Shown piece after piece: positions 5,476 to 9,456 of a DNA stretch of 9,456 nucleotides (positions are counted from its first letter, which is position 1; every line of letters starts with the position of its first letter). The DNA comes from an uncultured Geobacteraceae bacterium (GTDB lineage Bacteria > Desulfobacterota > Desulfuromonadia > Geobacterales > Pseudopelobacteraceae). Both the position numbers and the translations under genes were made by a program. The notes below the pieces were generated by a model. That model searched no databases. It was not told the origin of the DNA and was given only the letters and a program-made list of their open reading frames with translations. The stretch spans positions 1 through 9,456 of the forward strand of contig CAIRND010000149.1 of assembly GCA_903879825.1 (NCBI GenBank), given 5' to 3'.

Positions 5476-6375
5476 ATGTCGAAAACTAACATTGAATGGA
5501 CAGATTGCAGTCTGAATCCGATTGTCGGCTGTTCAAAATGTAGTCAGGGTTGTGACAACTGTTACGCCGAAAGTATGGCGCACCGGCTCTCGCATAATCC
5601 TCAAACGAAACAGATGTACGCAAAGGTTGTCGATGTGAACACCGGCAAGTGGAACGGACTGGCAGAATTCAACGAAGCAAAGTTGTTTGAACCCTTCAGG
5701 TGGATCAAACCCCGCAAGTGCTTCATCAACTCCATGGGTGATTTATTCCATGACTCAGTGCCGTTCGAGTGGGTTGACCAGGTTATGAGAATGATCTACC
5801 TGACCCCGAAACATACCTATCAAATCCTGACAAAGCGGCCTGAAAGGATGCTGGAGTATTTCAAGGGGCTTTCAGAGCCGGGAACAGATACGGAAACATC
5901 ACGTCGGCTGTTGCGGGATAAAAACAACAATTACGCTCAGAACCTTCACGGTATGCACATGGTCTACTTGAAGGGCGGCGCTCTCCGTAATCTCTGGTTG
6001 GGTGTTTCGGTGGAAAATCAGGAAACAGTGAGATTGCGGATACCGGTTTTACTCGAAATACCGGCAACAATCCGGTTTGTTTCAGCGGAACCGCTACTTG
6101 AACAAATTTCCTTCCGCTGGATTGAAGGCGACAAGTACCGCGACAACGAAACGGGCATTTCTACTCAGTACGATGCTTTGAAGCGTATTGACTGGATAAT
6201 CACCGGCCCTGAAAACGGACACAACAAGCGTCGTTGCGAACAGGAGTGGATACGGGTAATTGCCGAACAGTGCGACGCGGTTGCCGTGCCGATCTTCATC
6301 AAAAAGGGAGCCGACGATAACACCAGCTTTTTGCCATTACGGAAAGAGTTTCCGCAATCGAAGGGGGCAATGTGA
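5476..6375 (+). CDS. DUF5131 family protein (phage Gp37/Gp68), cysteine-cluster enzyme
   Basis: ATG 5476 follows AAGGAGAG (5462-5469) at 6 bases; an upstream in-frame ATG at 5455 has no such site. The product has 299 residues. IEWTDCSLNPIVGC, then SQGCDNCYAE place Cys 19, 26 and 29 (plus Cys 22) as the CX6CX2C cluster of DUF5131, a family often described as radical-SAM-like because of this cluster. Later blocks match too: FINSMGDLFHDSVP, HTYQILTKRPERM, LWLGVSVENQE, IRFVSAEPLLE, IDWIITGPENG, EWIRVIAEQC and VPIFIKK. GPENG stands where GGESG is usual. The substrate is unknown for the whole family. Its co-linearity with a PP-loop enzyme, a radical SAM enzyme and a nuclease suggests a common pathway. 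Ends with GTGA overlap to a tiny zinc protein. Confidence 0.85.
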   Translation: MSKTNIEWTDCSLNPIVGCSKCSQGCDNCYAESMAHRLSHNPQTKQMYAKVVDVNTGKWNGLAEFNEAKLFEPFRWIKPRKCFINSMGDLFHDSVPFEWVDQVMRMIYLTPKHTYQILTKRPERMLEYFKGLSEPGTDTETSRRLLRDKNNNYAQNLHGMHMVYLKGGALRNLWLGVSVENQETVRLRIPVLLEIPATIRFVSAEPLLEQISFRWIEGDKYRDNETGISTQYDALKRIDWIITGPENGHNKRRCEQEWIRVIAEQCDAVAVPIFIKKGADDNTSFLPLRKEFPQSKGAM

Positions 6376-6461
6376 AATGTCCAGACTGTGAATGCCAAAT
6401 GATCCCTTCAGGCGGGTGTTTCGTCTGTCCTGTTTGTGGATTCAGTCCATGCAAGGGGTGA
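6372..6461 (+). CDS. 29-residue zinc-ribbon microprotein
   Basis: GTG 6372 overlaps the DUF5131 stop (GTGA), with AAGGGGG (6361-6366) just ahead. The peptide begins MKCPDCECQMIPSGG and ends CFVCPVCGFSPCKG, with seven Cys in 29 residues. The CPxC, GGCxxC, CG(F/Y)SxC order resembles the zinc-ribbon tail found at the C-terminus of class II (adenosylcobalamin) ribonucleotide reductases, here as a free-standing protein. The Cys pattern and overlap make translation likely. It could be a metal-loading or partner subunit for the neighbouring cysteine-cluster enzymes; that is inference. Confidence 0.65.
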   Translation: MKCPDCECQMIPSGGCFVCPVCGFSPCKG

Positions 6462-6465
6462 ACTT

Positions 6466-6645
6466 ATGAAAGAGAAGATTCAAGAGGCAATTGGGCTTAT
6501 AAGGCTCAAATTCCATTACCGAGTGAGGTTCTACTACAAAAACCTGATGTGTTTTATCGGGGTGTGCCCTCACTGTCGTTCAAAATTGAGTTACACCACT
6601 TTGGGAAACCCTGTCTGCTTTGCCTGTGAAAAAAGGCCACTGTAA
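6466..6645 (+). CDS. Small zinc-ribbon protein with basic N-terminus
   Basis: ATG 6466 follows AAGGGG (6453-6458) at 7 bases and lies 4 bases after the preceding stop; the product has 59 residues. The first 35 residues (MKEKIQEAIGLIRLKFHYRV and RFYYKNLM) are basic and aromatic, probably one helix, not hydrophobic enough to be a sure membrane segment. CPHC and CFAC near residues 34-54 form a Cys4 zinc ribbon. No named family. Together with the preceding microprotein it forms a pair of tiny zinc proteins at the end of the cysteine-cluster enzyme operon. Confidence 0.6.
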   Translation: MKEKIQEAIGLIRLKFHYRVRFYYKNLMCFIGVCPHCRSKLSYTTLGNPVCFACEKRPL

Positions 6646-6702
6646 ACAGGTAGAACCAAAATCAAACCGGCCTGACCGGATCAAGCAAAGGAGAAAAAGA
6701 AC

Positions 6703-7074
6703 ATGATCACTGTAAAAGGAATTGCCAAAGCATGTCACGAAGCAAACCGCGCACTCTGTGACGCACTGGGAGACACAAGTCAGGTTGCCTGGGAAGATGC
6801 CCCACTCTGGCAGCAGGAAAGCGCAATCAACGGCGTAAAGTTTAACATTGACAATCCGGATGCACCGGCCAGCTCCAGCCATGATTCTTGGTTGGCAGAA
6901 AAAGAGGCTACCGGCTGGAAGTACGGCGCTGTAAAAGACCCGGAAAAGAAAGAACATCCATGTTTCGTGCCTTATGGTGAACTCCCGCACGAACAGCAGG
7001 TAAAAGATCATCTCTTCAAGGCAGTAGTGGCTGCTCTGGCTCCCCTACTTGAAGATTGCGAACCGGATCACTGA
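6703..7074 (+). CDS. RyR domain-containing protein
   Basis: ATG 6703 lies after AAAGGAGAAAAAG, a strong ribosome binding site in a 57-base gap. The 123-residue product reads IAKACHEANRALCDALGD, then WEDAPLWQQESAINGVKF, HDSWLAEKEATGWKYGAVKD, KKEHPCFVPYGELPHEQQ and KDHLFKAVVAAL, the full consensus of the RyR repeat (the domain named from ryanodine receptors, also found alone in many phage and bacterial proteins). The domain fills the protein. In bacteria, RyR domains have been proposed to bind nucleotide-derived ligands; what this one binds is unknown. It has its own ribosome binding site and a gap before it, unlike the overlapping genes upstream. Confidence 0.85.
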   Translation: MITVKGIAKACHEANRALCDALGDTSQVAWEDAPLWQQESAINGVKFNIDNPDAPASSSHDSWLAEKEATGWKYGAVKDPEKKEHPCFVPYGELPHEQQVKDHLFKAVVAALAPLLEDCEPDH

Positions 7075-7106
7075 GTAACATCAAACTTAAAAGGAGACAA
7101 CACACA

Positions 7107-8174
7107 ATGGGAATCATGGCAAAAACAATCAACATGACTCAATTCAAGATTGAGGGCGCTATTACAGATTTTGGGCTTTCGGCAAAAAAGTTCATTTCTA
7201 TTGATGAAACCACCGACGAGAAAAGCACTGGCTGGGTTCAGTTTGACGATCAGGACAAGAGCGACATTCAGATGATTGGTGATTACCTCCCCTTCTCACT
7301 TCGTACCGATACCCGCAAGATTCCGGGCGCGGCTCTCAGGTCGCAGATCAAAAAAGCGTCTGAAGAATTTCTTTCAGACAAACCAAACTTGCGCCGCGTT
7401 CCAAAGCACAAGCGTGAAGAAATAAAAGAGCAAGTAACGCTGAAGATGCTGGCTAAAATACCGCCTTCACCGGCTTTGATTGATGGCGTGGTACATGGTG
7501 ATACCCTGATTATCTTTACAACGTCCAGCAGCGCCATTGACCGCTTCACCACGCACCTGAGAAAAACCTTTCCGGAGTTGCAACTTTCTCCATACGCACC
7601 GTTCTTTCGCGCAATGGCGATTGAAGGCGGCAAGTTTGTAGACGACATAAACCGTCTTGACCAGTCAACAGGCGGCTTTGTTCTCTCCAAAATCAGGGAT
7701 AACAAGTGGATTGGTGAACAGTTCCTTTTGTGGCTTGTCTGGAAAACCTACGAAGTCAATGCAAATGGCGCGTGGATCAACGACAAGATAGTATTGCATG
7801 GTGAAGCCAAAAAAGTAACGCTGACCGGTGAAGACCAGGTGAATATTGTCAGATCAGCACTGAATGAGGGCCGCAAGATCACAAGCGCTATGGTTTACCT
7901 GGAAAATGACGAAAACAACTTATGGACTGCCAACATTGATACTGAAATGATGGCGTTCAAATCGTTTAAATGTCCGCAGGTATTGATTGAACGAAAAGAA
8001 GATCAGTCTGAGCGTGACGCAGCTTTCTATGAAAAAATGTATCTGATTGGCAAAGGCGAAGAGCTTCTAAACAAGGCTCTGACTGAGTTCCTGAATATCA
8101 GACTTGGCTATGTCGGGGTTGATTCTTGGACAGAAACGTATACTGAAATTGTAGATTGGTTTGCTATTTCGTAA
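7107..8174 (+). CDS. rdgC: RdgC-like recombination-associated DNA-binding protein
   Basis: ATG 7107 follows AAGGAG (7091-7096); ATG 7116 is a possible alternative. The product has 355 residues, longer than E. coli RdgC (303). The block KIPGAALRSQIKKASEEFL...VPKHKREEIKEQVTLKMLAKIPPSPALIDG...DTLIIFTTSSSAIDRFTTHLRKTFPEL (about 71-158) follows the RdgC pattern in which the lysine/arginine-rich helix, the EQVT..ML segment and a paired strand lie in the same order. RdgC forms a ring around double-stranded DNA and limits RecA-driven strand exchange. A phage copy could protect replicating DNA or restrain host recombination. The gene ends two bases before the second operator region, so it probably closes the operon. 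Family call is by pattern over the middle; the C-terminal half is divergent. Confidence 0.75.
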   Translation: MGIMAKTINMTQFKIEGAITDFGLSAKKFISIDETTDEKSTGWVQFDDQDKSDIQMIGDYLPFSLRTDTRKIPGAALRSQIKKASEEFLSDKPNLRRVPKHKREEIKEQVTLKMLAKIPPSPALIDGVVHGDTLIIFTTSSSAIDRFTTHLRKTFPELQLSPYAPFFRAMAIEGGKFVDDINRLDQSTGGFVLSKIRDNKWIGEQFLLWLVWKTYEVNANGAWINDKIVLHGEAKKVTLTGEDQVNIVRSALNEGRKITSAMVYLENDENNLWTANIDTEMMAFKSFKCPQVLIERKEDQSERDAAFYEKMYLIGKGEELLNKALTEFLNIRLGYVGVDSWTETYTEIVDWFAIS

Positions 8175-8197
8175 AATATCCTTGAAAGGATAAATTA
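8174..8197. repeat. Downstream copy of the 24-base inverted repeat pair
   Basis: Reverse complement of 286-309 with one mismatch. It begins on the last base of the RdgC-like stop codon, just as the other copy begins on the stop codon of the MazG-like gene. Confidence 0.8.
8177..8192. promoter_or_regulatory. Palindromic operator-like site, copy 4
   Basis: TATCCTTGAAAGGATA has full TATCCTT/AAGGATA half-sites. It lies in the 100-base gap between the RdgC-like and DUF1566 genes, directly upstream of a further inverted repeat. Confidence 0.6.
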
Positions 8198-8218
8198 TCC
8201 TTGACTATCACGGATAAT
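8194..8218. promoter_or_regulatory. Inverted repeat overlapping a possible -35 element
   Basis: ATTATCC (8194-8200) and GGATAAT (8212-8218) form 7-base arms around TTGACTATCAC. The TTGACT at 8201-8206 is a five-of-six match to a sigma70 -35 box; TAATTG at 8224-8229 is at 17-base spacing but a poor -10. A regulator bound here would cover this promoter. The inverted repeat is seen directly, the promoter is weakly supported. Confidence 0.35.
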
Positions 8219-8274
8219 GCGCGTAATTGATTGTTTAACAAATGATGTCACTTTATAAAAAAGGAGGAATAGAC

Positions 8275-8799
8275 ATGGCAAAGAAAACAGCGTTACCAGC
8301 CTTTGGCGCAGAATTCGGCGGCGGCTATTTCAGCGGGGAAATCGTGGTTAACGGTGAACGTTTCGCCCTGGTAGTAGCTCCAAAGGCTGAAGGTGAAAAG
8401 ATGGATCTGGAGTACAAGCTTAAAGACAGGGGCACTTCAGATGGATCAATCAGCGATGATGACGGGTTTTTCAACAGCAATCTGATAAATGATGCAAATC
8501 ATCCAGCAGCTCAATTCTGTAAATCACTCCGAATCGCCGGACATGATGACTGGCATTTGCCGTCGCGTGATGAGCTGATGCGTATTTGGATGGCTCTGGG
8601 GCCAAATAGAGTGAATACCCCGGAACTATTTAAGTCAGGGGCGGCTGAAGCTTTTGAGGAGCGCTGGTACTGGTCAAGTACAGAATACGCTCATGCCTCA
8701 TTCTATGCCTGGATGGTGGATTTCGACATTGGCGACCAGTTCATCACCAGTAAGATCAGCTATTGCGGAGTCAGGGCGGTTCGCAGATTAAAAATTTAA
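8275..8799 (+). CDS. DUF1566 domain protein
   Basis: ATG 8275 follows AAGGAGG at 7 bases; an in-frame ATG at 8242 would place this site inside the gene. The product has 174 residues. DDWHLPSRDELMRIW (91-105), RWYWSSTEY (130-138), YAWMVDFDIG (144-153) and GVRAVRR (165-171) are the signature blocks of DUF1566, a C-type-lectin-like fold related to the formylglycine-generating enzyme fold. The N-terminal 60 residues carry no signal peptide, so the protein is probably cytoplasmic or part of the particle. Its function is unknown; related domains serve as ligand-binding or host-recognition surfaces. It lies alone with its own control region between the RdgC-like and HU genes. Confidence 0.8.
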   Translation: MAKKTALPAFGAEFGGGYFSGEIVVNGERFALVVAPKAEGEKMDLEYKLKDRGTSDGSISDDDGFFNSNLINDANHPAAQFCKSLRIAGHDDWHLPSRDELMRIWMALGPNRVNTPELFKSGAAEAFEERWYWSSTEYAHASFYAWMVDFDIGDQFITSKISYCGVRAVRRLKI

Positions 8800-8826
8800 C
8801 AATTTATCTATTTAAGGAGAAACGAG

Positions 8827-9084
8827 ATGGCAACCAAAGCAGATGTAGTAGCAGTAGTGGCAAGAACCAGCGACCTCACAAAGAAAAACGCGGCAGAGAT
8901 CGTTGACAATGTTTTTGAAGCAATCGACACCCTCTGTCAGACAGAAGGGAAAGTCACCATCAAAGGATTTGGCACCTTTGCAATGAAGACCAGGGCCGCA
9001 AAACAGGGCCGTAATCCTCAGACCGGAGAACCCCTCACCATTGCAGCAAAAACAGTAATGGCATTTAAGCAGTCGAACAAATAA
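8827..9084 (+). CDS. HU/IHF-family DNA-binding protein
   Basis: ATG 8827 follows AAGGAG (8815-8820) at 6 bases. The 85-residue product reads MATKADVVAVVARTSDLTKK, then AAEIVDNVFEAIDTL, VTIKGFGTFAMKTRAAKQGRNPQTGE and LTIAAKTVMAFKQS. This is the complete HU fold: two N-terminal helices, the GFGTF turn, and the beta arm with GRNPQTGE, whose Pro intercalates into DNA. HU proteins bend and compact DNA as dimers. It shows no IHF-specific feature that I can see. The phage copy may help replication, recombination or control at the nearby operator regions. Confidence 0.93.
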   Translation: MATKADVVAVVARTSDLTKKNAAEIVDNVFEAIDTLCQTEGKVTIKGFGTFAMKTRAAKQGRNPQTGEPLTIAAKTVMAFKQSNK

Positions 9085-9095
9085 CCGTTGAACCG

Positions 9096-9117
9096 AGGGC
9101 CGGTTAGTCCCGGCCTT
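9096..9117 (+). terminator. GC-rich hairpin after the HU gene
   Basis: AGGGCCGG (9096-9103) pairs with CCGGCCTT (9110-9117), with one G-T pair, around a 6-base loop. It lies 11 bases after the HU stop. No U tract follows, so termination is uncertain. Confidence 0.4.
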
Positions 9118-9154
9118 CCATTGAGCGGTTACAAGGATCACAGGGAGCTTGTCC

Positions 9155-9456
9155 ATGCAGAACGATTTGATAGTAGGGCGTAAGTCGATCATGTCAATGC
9201 TCAAAATAACCAACTGGGCCTCAGTGGTTAAGTTGATAAAGCGGTCAGGTTGTCCTGTCGGAAAATTGGAAGGAAGATGGGTTGCGCGTCACTCGGTTTT
9301 GCTGGAGTGGATTGATGCCGGTACGGGCGCGGTAGGTTCAAGAAGTGTTCTAATTCGCTCAACATTGAGCAAGGTTGAACACCTTCCAGCTGATCCGCAC
9401 CAAGGAATGAGAGGCCGAAAGATGCCGCTTTTTCTGGAAAAGTATTCTCAGGGAAA
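9155..9456 (+). CDS. Probable helix-turn-helix DNA-binding protein, 3' end outside window
   Basis: ATG 9155 follows AGGGAG (9142-9147) at 7 bases, and the frame stays open to the end of the window (100 codons). The start reads MQNDLIVGRKSIMSMLKITN, then WASVVKLIKRSGCPVGKLEG and RWVARHSVLLEWIDAG. The order I-GRK-I...L, a recognition-helix-like VVKLIKRSGCPV, then GRW-A...L-EW is that of small excisionase/MerR-like winged helix-turn-helix proteins in phages. The later, basic part (SRSVLIRSTLSKVEHLPADP, then GMRGRKMP) is not recognised. It could be a terminase small subunit-like protein or a regulator. It follows the HU gene after a hairpin, so it may begin the next module. Confidence 0.6.
   Translation, partial: MQNDLIVGRKSIMSMLKITNWASVVKLIKRSGCPVGKLEGRWVARHSVLLEWIDAGTGAVGSRSVLIRSTLSKVEHLPADPHQGMRGRKMPLFLEKYSQG

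Noticed and set aside
6580..7011. 143-codon minus-strand frame, and similar ones at 7283-7705 and 8812-9213
   Set aside because: They lie opposite the clearly recognised RyR, RdgC-like and HU genes, and their translations show no known pattern.
8196..8211. Fifth copy of the palindrome starting at TTATCCTTGACTATCAC
   Set aside because: Only the left half-site is present; the right arm pairs at a different spacing, so it is treated as a separate inverted repeat.
8231..8259. Promoter TTGTTT with TATAAA at 17-base spacing
   Set aside because: The transcript would start within the AAGGAGG ribosome binding site of the DUF1566 gene, and the -35 matches only three of six positions.
8275..8799. DUF1566 protein as the target of a diversity-generating retroelement
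   Set aside because: No reverse transcriptase and no second copy of the 3' coding region (template repeat) is seen in the window, although such folds are known targets elsewhere.
1..9456. CRISPR array, tRNA, rRNA or insertion sequence
   Set aside because: No spaced direct repeats, no cloverleaf-like sequence and no transposase or terminal inverted repeat were seen.

Overview
The window looks like the early (replication, recombination and nucleic-acid metabolism) segment of a tailed double-stranded DNA phage or prophage. Every supported gene is on the + strand. Genes are small, tightly packed and often overlap by ATGA, GTGA or TTGA. Recognisable families are phage families: MazG-like, DUF4373 replication protein, DnaC-type helicase loader, HNH nuclease of the DUF968/Ref type, PAPS-reductase-like PP-loop enzyme, DUF1064, DUF5131 (Gp37/Gp68), RyR domain, RdgC, DUF1566 and HU. 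RdgC and the DnaC type point to a Gram-negative host (Pseudomonadota or a deltaproteobacterial lineage); this host call is inference and weak.

Layout. 1-288: the C-terminal part of a MazG-like NTP pyrophosphohydrolase. 289-499: a control region with a palindromic operator-like site, spaced half-sites and three hairpins, the last resembling a terminator. 500-2000: replication initiator-like protein and helicase loader, overlapping by 113 bases. 1997-2879: small proteins of unknown role, including a 19-codon cistron locked between two ATGA overlaps. 2881-6375: HNH nuclease, PP-loop (PAPS reductase-like) enzyme, radical SAM enzyme, DUF1064 PD-(D/E)xK-like nuclease and DUF5131 cysteine-cluster protein, all co-linear and mostly overlapping. 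6372-6645: two tiny zinc-ribbon proteins, one only 29 residues long. 6703-8174: RyR-domain protein and RdgC-like DNA-binding protein. 8175-8274: a second control region carrying an inverted, nearly identical copy of the first operator element. 8275-9084: DUF1566 protein and an HU-family protein. 9155-end: a partial gene for a probable helix-turn-helix protein.

How it fits together. The 500-2000 genes would load the host replicative helicase; RdgC and HU would act on DNA structure and recombination. The 3210-6375 block joins an ATP-pyrophosphatase-type sulfur/nucleotidyl enzyme to two cysteine-cluster (one clearly radical SAM) enzymes and a nuclease, and is the best candidate for an undescribed nucleic-acid modification or processing pathway; its substrate cannot be read from sequence.

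The most notable non-gene signals are: (i) a 16-base palindrome, TATCCTTnnAAGGATA, present four times with at most one mismatch, twice between genes and twice inside the HNH gene; (ii) a run of eight G inside the PP-loop gene exactly where its reading frame breaks, with family-like sequence resuming in the -1 frame, and a run of nine G 270 bases further on in the radical SAM gene; (iii) an in-frame (GGAAAG)6 tract in the replication gene.
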